NCBI GenBank assembly: GCA_002724395.1
Contig: PBOR01000059.1
Coordinates: 1 to 53,328, forward strand
Origin: Rhodospirillaceae bacterium
GTDB taxonomy: Bacteria > Pseudomonadota > Alphaproteobacteria > UBA8366
DNA length: 53,328 nt
Reading direction: 5' to 3'
Below, piece after piece: positions 25,509 through 33,715 of this stretch. A model generated the notes under the pieces. That model saw only the letters and a list, made by a program, of their open reading frames with translations, ran no database searches and was not told where the DNA came from. Both the position numbers and the translations under genes were made by a program. Positions within the stretch are counted from its first letter, which is position 1. Each line of letters opens with the position of its first letter.

Positions 25509-27044
25509 CTAAATGTAGCTTGTCGGCCAGGCTTGGAGCAGATGTTCGCCGATGCCGCCTTCCATGCGGTTACGGTGTGTATCTAGCATTTCGATCAAAT
25601 AGTCTCGAGTTTCACGAGGATCGAGTACTTCCTTGACCCCATACACCGATGCCAGTCCATAGGCTGATGAATCGCGAGCCATTTCAGCGAGGTATTCTTG
25701 GTATTTCTCCGGGTCCTCTGTATCGATATTTTCTCCATAGACGACGGAGACGGCCGCGCGAGGGTCCATGAAGCTGACTTCGGCGGTGAACCAGGCGGCG
25801 GTCTCTTCGACGGTTCCTCCGGCGCCCATATTTATAAAGCCCCGGCCATAGCTTTTACGTAAAATGATGCAAATTTTCGGCACCGTGGTTTGTAACATTG
25901 CGTTCATCCAATTGATTACCTTGCCGATTATGCCAGTTTTCTCGATTTCAGGACCAATCAGGAAGCCCGGCTGATCTTGGAGGAAGACCATTGGGATATT
26001 GTAGGAGTCGCACAGTACAAGAAAGCTGGTGACTTTTTCGCAAGATTGCGCATCCATGCAGCCTCCTTTGAATTGAGGGTTGTTAGCGATAAAACCAACA
26101 GACTGTCCATCAATGCGGCCCAGCGCCGTGGTGATAGACCTTCCAAAACGGGCTTTAATCTCGAAAAAGCTATCTTTATCGGCGATAGCCTGGATGATCT
26201 TGCGTACGTCGTACGTTTTGGCGAGTGATTCAGGCATCATATTGAGGATATCTTCGCAGGCATCACCAGAGCCCTTTGGCACGGCAACTACCGGGGGTGT
26301 CTCGTTTTGATGGCTGGGTAAATAACTTAAAAATTTCTTCACAATATCGATCGCTTCTTGGTCTGTGTCAGCGACCGCATCGGCAAACCCCGTTTGGTCT
26401 GCATGTACGCGCCAGCCGCCGAGTGCTTCGCCGCTTACTTCGTGACCGACGGCTCTGGAAACCATTCGTGGACTGGCAACAGCCATGACCGATCCTTTAC
26501 GCATTACATTGAAGTCTGAACAGACGGCATGCCAGGCACTGGAGCCGAAACACATACCCAACTGGGCGGATACCCAGGGAGCTTTGCGTTGCCGAAGGAA
26601 ACGTGGGCCTTCTGAGGTGAAACCCATACCTTCACCCATGATATCCGGCATCCGAACGCCGGTGGATTCCCCCAAGAAAACTACAGGCAAGCCGCGCTTA
26701 GTCCCGGTGTCTTTGATATGCGACATCTTTTTGTTGTTAGTATAGCTCGAGGACGACCCCTTGACCGTAAAGTCGTATGCCACTACCCCTACTTTACGGC
26801 CATTGACTCTGCCGAAGCCACAAACTTTTCCGTCGCGCGGGGTTTGTTCTTTCATGTCCGGTAGATACGAGGTTCCGAAAAGACCAGATTCTCGAAACGT
26901 TTTTTTATCAAAAAGATACTCGACCCGTTCAGAAGCGTTCAGAACACCGGTCTTCTTCCGATGTTTCAGTTTCTCTGAGCCTCCCATGGCTTCGGCTTTT
27001 TTTTTCCGGGTTTTGTGCTCTTTGATTTTGTCCTCGAAAGCCAT
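25509..27044 (-). CDS. Acyl-CoA carboxylase beta (carboxyltransferase) subunit
   Basis: A 511-residue carboxyltransferase of the propionyl/methylcrotonyl-CoA carboxylase beta family, which moves carboxyl from carboxybiotin to an acyl-CoA. The two crotonase-like halves are visible: VVAYDFTVKGSSSSY with LGESTGVRMPD in the first, and FIANNPQFKGGCMDAQSCEK, FLQDQPGFLIGPEIE, MGAGGTVEE in the second. No biotin carboxylase or biotin carrier (alpha) gene is in the window, so a distant or shared alpha subunit is implied. About 180 bases upstream of prpF. Confidence 0.88.
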   Translation of the reverse strand: MAFEDKIKEHKTRKKKAEAMGGSEKLKHRKKTGVLNASERVEYLFDKKTFRESGLFGTSYLPDMKEQTPRDGKVCGFGRVNGRKVGVVAYDFTVKGSSSSYTNNKKMSHIKDTGTKRGLPVVFLGESTGVRMPDIMGEGMGFTSEGPRFLRQRKAPWVSAQLGMCFGSSAWHAVCSDFNVMRKGSVMAVASPRMVSRAVGHEVSGEALGGWRVHADQTGFADAVADTDQEAIDIVKKFLSYLPSHQNETPPVVAVPKGSGDACEDILNMMPESLAKTYDVRKIIQAIADKDSFFEIKARFGRSITTALGRIDGQSVGFIANNPQFKGGCMDAQSCEKVTSFLVLCDSYNIPMVFLQDQPGFLIGPEIEKTGIIGKVINWMNAMLQTTVPKICIILRKSYGRGFINMGAGGTVEETAAWFTAEVSFMDPRAAVSVVYGENIDTEDPEKYQEYLAEMARDSSAYGLASVYGVKEVLDPRETRDYLIEMLDTHRNRMEGGIGEHLLQAWPTSYI

Positions 27045-27722
27045 TTTAACCTCATATTGAAACAGTGAGTATTAAGTCCAAAGTAATATCGATCCGTTAG
27101 TTTCCCGATTGGAACGGCATTGGATGGTATAAAAAATTAGAAACGAAATAATACCATATGGCCCTCATGGAGTAGAACCGAGCAATTGGATTAATCGTGT
27201 CGTTCATACTTTGTGTTATTTAAGTTCAGACCGAATGCCACCCCTAAAATTTGTACGTCCGAATAGTTAAGAGCGGTGCTGTGAGGATACAGATGAAATA
27301 ATAGCATATGCTCCGCCTATGGCAGTACTCTGCAATAGATCTTATCGCAATTTCAATTTGCATGGTGAGGCAGGCGAAAAGCGTGAGCTTGCATGGGCAT
27401 CGACCCAAGTAATTTGGGTGCAACTTTGGATGCGATATTCATTCGTTCCGAATTAGATTGGAAGAAAATAGTACTGGAAAGCATATAGAAGGGTACCAAC
27501 GTTAGTACCCTATCTGGGGCGATATGCGTCTGAGGGCCGCTTATGCATGTGCAGGCTTTAGTCTCTTCGCCCGAAGTAAGTAGGAACATCTTCCATATAT
27601 AAGCCTAAAGGGAAAGATGTATGTTGAGATAATAAAGTTATTGATCACCTGAATAGAACACTCCCGTTTTCTTTATATCTCTGCTAGTTTCGACTGACAT
27701 AAATTCTTTACGAGGAAGTGTC
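27045..27722. other. Long intergenic region with one copy of a hairpin-box element
   Basis: About 680 bases between divergent genes with no credible reading frame. The only structure I could support is at 27490-27584: a GGGTAC...GTACCC hairpin, the box CTGGGGCGATA and, 58 bases on, GTAAGTAGG; the same set appears near 38177-38283. Confidence 0.5.
27491..27584 (+). repeat. Hairpin-box intergenic element, copy A
   Basis: GGGTAC (27491-27496), 8-base loop, GTACCC (27505-27510), then TATCTGGGGCGATA, ending with GTAAGTAGG at 27576-27584. Copy B at 38176-38283 shares the hairpin position, CTGRGGCGATA and GTAAGTAGG. It could be a dispersed structured repeat or a small RNA; function unknown. Confidence 0.35.
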
Positions 27723-28928
27723 ATGAGCAGGTCCGATAAATTCGATGAAGTCCGAAAGTTATTCCCGGCTACCGAAAAGCTGGCTTATTTCGACGGTGGG
27801 GCCCGCGCACTACTATCAGTTAATAGCCGAAAAGCGCTCGATGAGTTGCTTGATGCCCGAATATACGAAGGTGGTGATAAGCCTGCGATGATGGATTTAA
27901 TCGAACGGGTGCGGGCTAAGTTTGCCAAGCTGATTAATGCCGCACCCGACGAGGTTGCCTTTACAAAAAACGTTTCTGATGGCCTCAACTCTATTGCTGG
28001 ATCTATCCCATTCGAGCCGGGCGATAATATGGTTCTGTCAGCCGATTTGGAGCACCCAAACAATATTTATCCTTGGTACAACATTCGAGATAGGGTGGGC
28101 ATTGAAGTGCGTGATGTACCCAGTAAAGATGGCCAAATTGATGTGGATGCTATGATTTTGGCCATGGATGAACGTACAAAGATCGTTACTTGTTCCACTG
28201 TTACTTTCTCGCCTGGTTTTCGTACAGATGTGCCAAAGCTAGGGAAGGCGTGTCGTGAACGCGACGTATTTTTGTTGGTCGATGGTGTGCAATCTTGCGG
28301 CACACTGAAAACGGACGTAGAGGAACTGCAAGTCGATGCGATGGCTGTGTCTACGCAAAAGGGACTTCAAAGCCTATATGGCATGGGATTCCTTTATTGC
28401 CGTAAGGAGGCTGCGGATGGATTGCGGCCGGAGAGATTGGCGCGGTTTGGTGTCAATCTAGGGGAAGATACTCATGAAGCGGCGACCGGCGATCAAGCAT
28501 TTGATTTCATGCCAGGTGCCCGACGCTTTGAAGTGGGTAATTATAATTTTCCTGGAGCGGCCGCTACGGAACCAGCGTTAGATCTTATGTTAGAGCTTGG
28601 CCCCGATGCCATTGAAGAACGTAATTGTAGCTTGGCGCGTCGTTTGGCGTCCGGCATGCATCAGCTCGGCTTGCCTGTTTGCGGTGATTTGGACGATCCT
28701 TTACGGACCCATCTCGTAACGATTGGTGAGATGGATTTAAATAACCATGAGGGTGCAGGAAATGGCGAACTGGGTGCCTTGTTCGATCACCTTTGGTCAA
28801 ATGGCGTTAGGCTGTCAATTCGCCGCGGGGTTTTGCGTTTTGGTATTCATTTTTACAATAATAATGACGATATAGACCGCGTCCTGGACTTAACCCGTCA
28901 GTGGAAAGAACAAGCGAAGGCGGCTTAA
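27723..28928 (+). CDS. Class V aminotransferase-fold PLP enzyme
   Basis: A 401-residue class V PLP protein, paralogue of the gene at 22966 but on the opposite strand. It starts with KLFPATEKLAYFDGGARALL, has FTKNVSDGLNSIAGSIPF, the DGVQSCG Asp motif, and the lysine in VSTQKGLQSLYGMGFLY, ending HFYNNNDDIDRVLDL. The reaction is not identifiable; kynureninase-like and isopenicillin-epimerase-like proteins are alternatives in the same superfamily. GAGGAAG lies 6 bases or so before the ATG. It converges with the EamA genes. Confidence 0.8.
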   Translation: MSRSDKFDEVRKLFPATEKLAYFDGGARALLSVNSRKALDELLDARIYEGGDKPAMMDLIERVRAKFAKLINAAPDEVAFTKNVSDGLNSIAGSIPFEPGDNMVLSADLEHPNNIYPWYNIRDRVGIEVRDVPSKDGQIDVDAMILAMDERTKIVTCSTVTFSPGFRTDVPKLGKACRERDVFLLVDGVQSCGTLKTDVEELQVDAMAVSTQKGLQSLYGMGFLYCRKEAADGLRPERLARFGVNLGEDTHEAATGDQAFDFMPGARRFEVGNYNFPGAAATEPALDLMLELGPDAIEERNCSLARRLASGMHQLGLPVCGDLDDPLRTHLVTIGEMDLNNHEGAGNGELGALFDHLWSNGVRLSIRRGVLRFGIHFYNNNDDIDRVLDLTRQWKEQAKAA

Positions 28929-28943
28929 AAAAACAATGTTTAA

Positions 28944-29825
28944 TTAACCTCGTTCTGCTTTTAGTTTGGATTCACGCCGGATCATAAAGACGCCGCTGGC
29001 GACAATTAATGTGCCCCCGGCATAGACCCATATGCTGGGCAGATGACCCCAGATCAGAAATCCAAAAATGAGCGACCACAGTAACGCCGAATATCGGAAC
29101 GGCGATACCGTTGCGGCGGCACCGTAGCGCAGCGCCTCGATAATCAAAAAATGTGCACCCGCATTTAAAACGCCACATAAAACAAACCAGCCTGCGTCCA
29201 CCCAGCCGACGGGATTCCATCCCCATGGGGCGACAAGTAGGCTGGCTGCGATCACGATCAATGTAGACCAAAACAAAATGCCGAGTGACGTCTCGGTTGC
29301 CGAAATTCTTCGAGTGACTATATCCCTTAGGGCGGAGAATACCGCAGTGATGACCGGAATAAGGAGTACCGCTTCATATGTTTGGCTGCCCGGCCGAACT
29401 ATTATCAAGACACCAATAAAGCCAATGCTAATCGCGACCCAACGTCGCCATCCTACGGATTCCCCTAGTAGGGGTGCCGACAAGGCTGCAACGAAAAGGG
29501 GGCCGGAGAAGACAATGGCCGTGAAGGTCGCAAGCGGCAGTAGCGACAAACTTATAGTTACTAGTACGGTTGTTCCAATGAACGTAAAGCCACGTAGGAT
29601 CTGTGAGGGCCAATGTCCCACCTTTAAGGCATTCCAGCCGGTAACATATTTAGCATAGAGAAGGATTACTAATAAAGCGGCGATATGACGTAGCGTTAGG
29701 ACCTGCCAAACCGGAAAGCCTTCCGTTAAATGTTTTGTTACTGCATCATTTGTGACCAGTACTGCAGAGCCGATAATCATCAACCAAATACCGCGCACAT
29801 TATCCGCTTTTTTCTCAGCTACCAT
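28944..29825 (-). CDS. EamA/DMT-family transporter
   Basis: A 293-residue inner-membrane protein with about ten hydrophobic segments arranged as two EamA repeats, the drug/metabolite transporter family that exports amino acids and other metabolites. Segments such as WQVLTLRHIAALLVILLY, PLLGESVGWRRWVAISIGF and VYAGGTLIVASGVFMI are typical. Start 29825 is preferred over 29861 because AGGAGG precedes it by 6 bases and the homologous neighbour starts at the same place relative to the fold. It overlaps the upstream EamA gene by 11 bases. Confidence 0.87.
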   Translation of the reverse strand: MVAEKKADNVRGIWLMIIGSAVLVTNDAVTKHLTEGFPVWQVLTLRHIAALLVILLYAKYVTGWNALKVGHWPSQILRGFTFIGTTVLVTISLSLLPLATFTAIVFSGPLFVAALSAPLLGESVGWRRWVAISIGFIGVLIIVRPGSQTYEAVLLIPVITAVFSALRDIVTRRISATETSLGILFWSTLIVIAASLLVAPWGWNPVGWVDAGWFVLCGVLNAGAHFLIIEALRYGAAATVSPFRYSALLWSLIFGFLIWGHLPSIWVYAGGTLIVASGVFMIRRESKLKAERG

Positions 29826-30690
29826 GGCGTACCTCCTGGCGTAGCATAAAAATACTCCCACCCGCGATGAGCGTCATGCCAATGAGGACAAAAATATTGG
29901 GTAGATGCTCCCAAATGAGATAGGCGAAGAGTACTGACCAGATAAGTGCGGAATAACGGTAAGATGAAATCGCTGCAGCGCGCCCAAACCGAAAAGCCTC
30001 TATCATTGTCACATGGGCAGCAGCATAGAGAAGGCCGCTGAAAACGAATATAATGACTCCAGCGAGATCGAGTGCTTTCCAAGTCAATGGTGCACTTGGC
30101 AAACTGACTAACAGCACGACAATCGATGACCAAAACAATATATTCACTGATGTCTCTGTTTTGGTGAGCCCACGCGTATAGATATCGCGGATGCCGTTAC
30201 ATAGAGCAAGGCACACCGGCAGTAATAGAACCCACGTAAAGGAAGCGCTGCCTGGGCGTATGATCAATAATACGCCAATGAAACCCATTATGATAGCGAT
30301 CCAGCGTGCAAGACCCACTTGTTCCTTGAGGGACGCCATAGATAATGCCGCAACTACGATAGGCGCGCTGAAGCCGATAGAATTAACAGTTGGTAGAGGC
30401 AAATGTTTGAGGCTGAGAATCACAAGCCAGGTGGCAATACAAAAGAGGATGCCGCGTATGAGTTGGCCTGTCACATTGATCGGTTTTAGGCAGCGAATGC
30501 CGCCAGAAAATAATGCGAAAATAACTAGCGGTACGGTCGCAATGAGTTGTCGAAGTCCTAGGACCTGCTCAACGGGATAGGACTCTGTTAACAATTTGGA
30601 TAAAGCATCACAGCCAATAACTAAGCCTGAACCGAGCACCATCAAGCCGATGCCCTTCCAGGCATCAGCGCTCGCATTTAATTGCTTCAC
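29815..30690 (-). CDS. EamA/DMT-family transporter
   Basis: A 291-residue protein with about ten membrane segments, paralogue of the next gene: both have LRQL/LRHI in the second helix, LKEQVGLARWIAIIMGFIGVLLIIRPGS here against a matching stretch there, and a C-terminal LTLIAGGSIFML-like end. The GTG start at 30690 is 11 bases after the stop of the ThDP enzyme gene; its ribosome binding site is weak, so coupling to the upstream gene is likely. Two adjacent EamA genes may form a heterodimer. Confidence 0.86.
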   Translation of the reverse strand: MKQLNASADAWKGIGLMVLGSGLVIGCDALSKLLTESYPVEQVLGLRQLIATVPLVIFALFSGGIRCLKPINVTGQLIRGILFCIATWLVILSLKHLPLPTVNSIGFSAPIVVAALSMASLKEQVGLARWIAIIMGFIGVLLIIRPGSASFTWVLLLPVCLALCNGIRDIYTRGLTKTETSVNILFWSSIVVLLVSLPSAPLTWKALDLAGVIIFVFSGLLYAAAHVTMIEAFRFGRAAAISSYRYSALIWSVLFAYLIWEHLPNIFVLIGMTLIAGGSIFMLRQEVRHGS

Positions 30691-30701
30691 GTTAATGAGT
30701 T

Positions 30702-32342
30702 CTAACGTGCGCTGCCGGTATAAGGCGACACGTCGCGGCTATCGAGGACAAGGTGTATCATGGCAGCACCGTCATGATCCATGGCCCCGGCGAGTGCGTC
30801 GGCAAACTGGTCTGTTTTCTCGACCTTGAAGCTTGCCATACCATACCCCTCGCCTAACTTTGCGAAGTCAGGACTGTCGAGCATGGTGCCGTAATTAAAA
30901 TCCGCGCCAAACCGTTTTTGCTGATGGGTCAAAATAGAGCCCCACGCGCTATTATCGCAGACGATCACCTTTATAGGGAGTTTAGCCTGCATGATCGCAG
31001 CACATTCATGACCGGTCATGGTAAAACCGCCATCACCCACCCAGACGAATACGGTTGAATCAGGTTTAGCGATTTGAGCACCAATACCGCCGGGAACTCC
31101 GTAGCCCATAGAGCCTGAGACCGGCGAGGATTCAATGTCCGGCTGGTTGAAGCGATAGTACCGCCCAATCCAGCGTCCGAAGGTACCTGCATCACAGATG
31201 TTGATGCAGTCTTCTGGTACTTGCTTGATGAATTCCCGGATCACCTGCGCCATATCCACATCACCTTGGATTTCGATCTCCCCGGGTTTTGCGAAGTCTA
31301 CCTCTGCCCCGTGGATTTTATCGCGCCAAGCGAGCCTTTCTTTGGAAGGGGGCGCGAGTTTCTCTGTAATAGCTTTTAACGCCGGTACAACATTTGAGCC
31401 TATTGCAACATCCGACTGATATTGCGAGAATTCTGATGGTTCTGGATAAATCATGATTAATTTTTGATCTGGTCGTATCATCTTGTAATCATCAACCGAT
31501 ACGCTATCTAAGCGGCAACCCACGGAAATTAGCAGGTCGCAATCTTTCAAAGCTTCATTCTGAAATGGCAATCGGTTGATTGAGAGATGGCCGTAATTTG
31601 CCGGATGGTCGCTTGGAAAGGTGTCTTGTTGGCGATAAGCCGTAAGCACGCCGACACCACTTGCATCGGCAAAGTCCTTAAGTTCTTCAAACGCAGACTC
31701 CCAGCTGACCATTTCACCGGAAATGACGATGGGGTGTTTAGCCGCATTAATCATCGTAACGGCATCGTCGATAGCATCCGCGTCAGCGCCGACACGGACC
31801 GCCGCCGGCACGTCGGGTATTAGCGGCTCTCCATCGGGGCCATCTAAAATATCCTTGGATACGGCGACCACCACCGGACCCGGGCGACCGCTAACGGAAA
31901 GGTCGAGAGCGCGGGCCGTGACATCGGCGAGCTCATTGAATGAGTGTACGTCAAAGACTGCTTTAGCGATGGGCTTATACATTAGGTGGTAGTTGATTTC
32001 CTGAAATGCTTCGCGGCCTTGTTGCGGCTTTGGGATGTTGGAGATAAAGAATACCAACGGACGGGACCCTTGCATGGCATTATGAATGCCAACAGTAGCG
32101 TTGCAGGCACCGGGCGCACGGCTAGCTAACATACAGGCGGGTTTTTTCTTAAATTTTGAATAGGTATCGCAAGCAAAGGCTGCTGATGATTCTAAGCGAG
32201 TGGGAATAGCCTGAATCTTATTTTGATTGCGGCTTAAAGATTCCATAATGGTGGTATTGGTACCGCCAGGGACAAAAAACACGGTGTCTACGCCGCGTGA
32301 CAACATAACGTTCACAACTACTTCACCACCATTCATGGCCAT
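30702..32342 (-). CDS. Thiamine diphosphate-dependent enzyme, acetolactate synthase-like
   Basis: A 546-residue ThDP enzyme with the three-domain layout of the acetolactate synthase/benzoylformate decarboxylase/oxalyl-CoA decarboxylase family. The cofactor-activating Glu is in IPTRLESSAAFACD, and the Mg-ThDP motif runs WVGDGGFTMTG to CDNSAWG. The usual GPG near the first domain is replaced by ASRAPGACNATVG. Substrate unknown: 2-oxo acid decarboxylase, carboligase or thiolytic activities are all possible. The gene heads an operon with two EamA exporters, which suggests the product or a related acid is transported. Confidence 0.82.
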   Translation of the reverse strand: MAMNGGEVVVNVMLSRGVDTVFFVPGGTNTTIMESLSRNQNKIQAIPTRLESSAAFACDTYSKFKKKPACMLASRAPGACNATVGIHNAMQGSRPLVFFISNIPKPQQGREAFQEINYHLMYKPIAKAVFDVHSFNELADVTARALDLSVSGRPGPVVVAVSKDILDGPDGEPLIPDVPAAVRVGADADAIDDAVTMINAAKHPIVISGEMVSWESAFEELKDFADASGVGVLTAYRQQDTFPSDHPANYGHLSINRLPFQNEALKDCDLLISVGCRLDSVSVDDYKMIRPDQKLIMIYPEPSEFSQYQSDVAIGSNVVPALKAITEKLAPPSKERLAWRDKIHGAEVDFAKPGEIEIQGDVDMAQVIREFIKQVPEDCINICDAGTFGRWIGRYYRFNQPDIESSPVSGSMGYGVPGGIGAQIAKPDSTVFVWVGDGGFTMTGHECAAIMQAKLPIKVIVCDNSAWGSILTHQQKRFGADFNYGTMLDSPDFAKLGEGYGMASFKVEKTDQFADALAGAMDHDGAAMIHLVLDSRDVSPYTGSAR

Positions 32343-32382
32343 ACCCTCCCAAAACTTTTTGCATTTTCATCTCCGCAAAATC

Positions 32383-32403
32383 ACCATAAACCATCTTTAT
32401 GGT
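32383..32403 (-). promoter_or_regulatory. Perfect 8-bp hairpin in the leader of the ThDP enzyme operon
   Basis: ACCATAAA (32383-32390), loop of five, TTTATGGT (32396-32403), about 40 bases before the ATG on the minus strand. It could be an attenuator, an operator or the terminator of the upstream SGNH gene. Confidence 0.4.
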
Positions 32404-32432
32404 AAAGCGCTATGCCCTAACCAACATGCGGG

Positions 32433-33563
32433 TCAGAACGCCTTATAAAATGGATGATTCCGGATGTTATCAGCTGCTATGATATTAGCTAGTGGCGTCC
32501 AATGCCCATCACAAATCTGGTAGTGAATTTTCCAATCTTTCGCTTTCGCAAAAATGGGCAGTAGATCAAGCATATATGAATTGGGGTCTTTGGCGATTAA
32601 TGACTTTAGGTCTTGTTGTAACTTGAAGTGTTTGCCCTGTTTTAAATAGAGAAAGTCACCTGGGCGAGGGATTACGACGACTAGTATTGGTTTAGTCCCA
32701 GCGGCCTTTCTAATGCGCGAAAAAACATAGGAAAAGCGATGCCAATCTGCATCTGTGTAATCCACATAGCCTGAATAGTCGAAAATGAATTTGCGTCCAT
32801 GGATTTTGGCTCCGGTCCACTGACGGATTAATCCGACTGCATATTCCACGACGTTGACTGAGTGTGTGAAATTTCGAAAAACTTGTCGAATACCCCGCGA
32901 CATTGATTTCTTTTTTTGTCGCTCTGGGGCGTCACCAAGCTCATCCTTGTTAAAGTAAACTAATTCATAAGCACCGTTTTTTTTGACGTAATAAGGACGA
33001 TACCGATGCCCAAACGCCGCCTGTCCAAATTGGATGCTATCGTCGAGAAAATCATTACCTGGGAATAAACCAATAATTACCCCCTCATGGTCGAATTTTT
33101 TCACCAAATTCTCATACAATAGTGAATATTGCGTCGGCCCAAATATCCCCGCATTGCCAAAATTCAAATGAGGTATTTGTGTTTTTTCTTCTAACTGATC
33201 CGTCCAACGTTCATGACGTTTTAGGCCGAAGCCTTCCGTAAAAGAATCACCTAATACGACGATACGCTTTTTGTTGCTCTTAATGGTGCGCTCTCGATCG
33301 CGCATGCCGTGGGAATTTGCGGTATAAATCGTCTGATAGCATTTCCGAACATGGTCGTAGCGGGAAAGGGGTTCATGCCAAACACCCCAAATCGGATTTA
33401 TATCGGACCAAAATGGCTTGAAAATTGGTATCTTATAATTTGGTAAATTGGCGGGAAGATCAAAAAGGCGCATTGCGATAGCCCCGAACACTTCTAAAGC
33501 GATAAGGCATGAGATTATGGTTAGGAGTGTCGTCTTAAGTGCGGATTTGAGTGTCGCGTACAT
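32433..33563 (-). CDS. SGNH/GDSL hydrolase-like membrane-anchored protein
   Basis: A 376-residue protein with an N-terminal membrane segment (TTLLTIISCLIALEVFGAIAM), then an SGNH-type domain: VVLGDSFTEGFGL carries the catalytic Ser, GNAGIFGPTQYS the Asn/Gly block, and DGHWTPLANIIAADNI the Asp-His pair near the C-terminus. Such proteins are often acetyl- or acyl-esterases acting on exported glycans, as in AlgX/DltD-like cases; the substrate is unknown. Divergent from the S41 protease gene across about 150 bases. Confidence 0.82.
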   Translation of the reverse strand: MYATLKSALKTTLLTIISCLIALEVFGAIAMRLFDLPANLPNYKIPIFKPFWSDINPIWGVWHEPLSRYDHVRKCYQTIYTANSHGMRDRERTIKSNKKRIVVLGDSFTEGFGLKRHERWTDQLEEKTQIPHLNFGNAGIFGPTQYSLLYENLVKKFDHEGVIIGLFPGNDFLDDSIQFGQAAFGHRYRPYYVKKNGAYELVYFNKDELGDAPERQKKKSMSRGIRQVFRNFTHSVNVVEYAVGLIRQWTGAKIHGRKFIFDYSGYVDYTDADWHRFSYVFSRIRKAAGTKPILVVVIPRPGDFLYLKQGKHFKLQQDLKSLIAKDPNSYMLDLLPIFAKAKDWKIHYQICDGHWTPLANIIAADNIRNHPFYKAF

Positions 33564-33715
33564 ACTATCTACTTTCGATGTTGCGTTAGCGGCGGACCCT
33601 TATCCTCTTTATTAGACTGGATCAAGAACCTAGGTTGGCTCTGAGTATATGCATTGAAACTAGCCTAGAAAAACGTATGGATATAAAGTCAAATACAGAT
33701 TGAGAGAAGGTCTAT

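Noticed and set aside
27353..27589. 78-codon frame on the minus strand in the long intergenic region
   Set aside because: No recognisable motif or ribosome binding site, and it overlaps the hairpin-box element.
29278..29658. 126-codon plus-strand frame
   Set aside because: It is antisense to the EamA gene and reads as low-complexity Thr/Arg/Ala; typical shadow frame.
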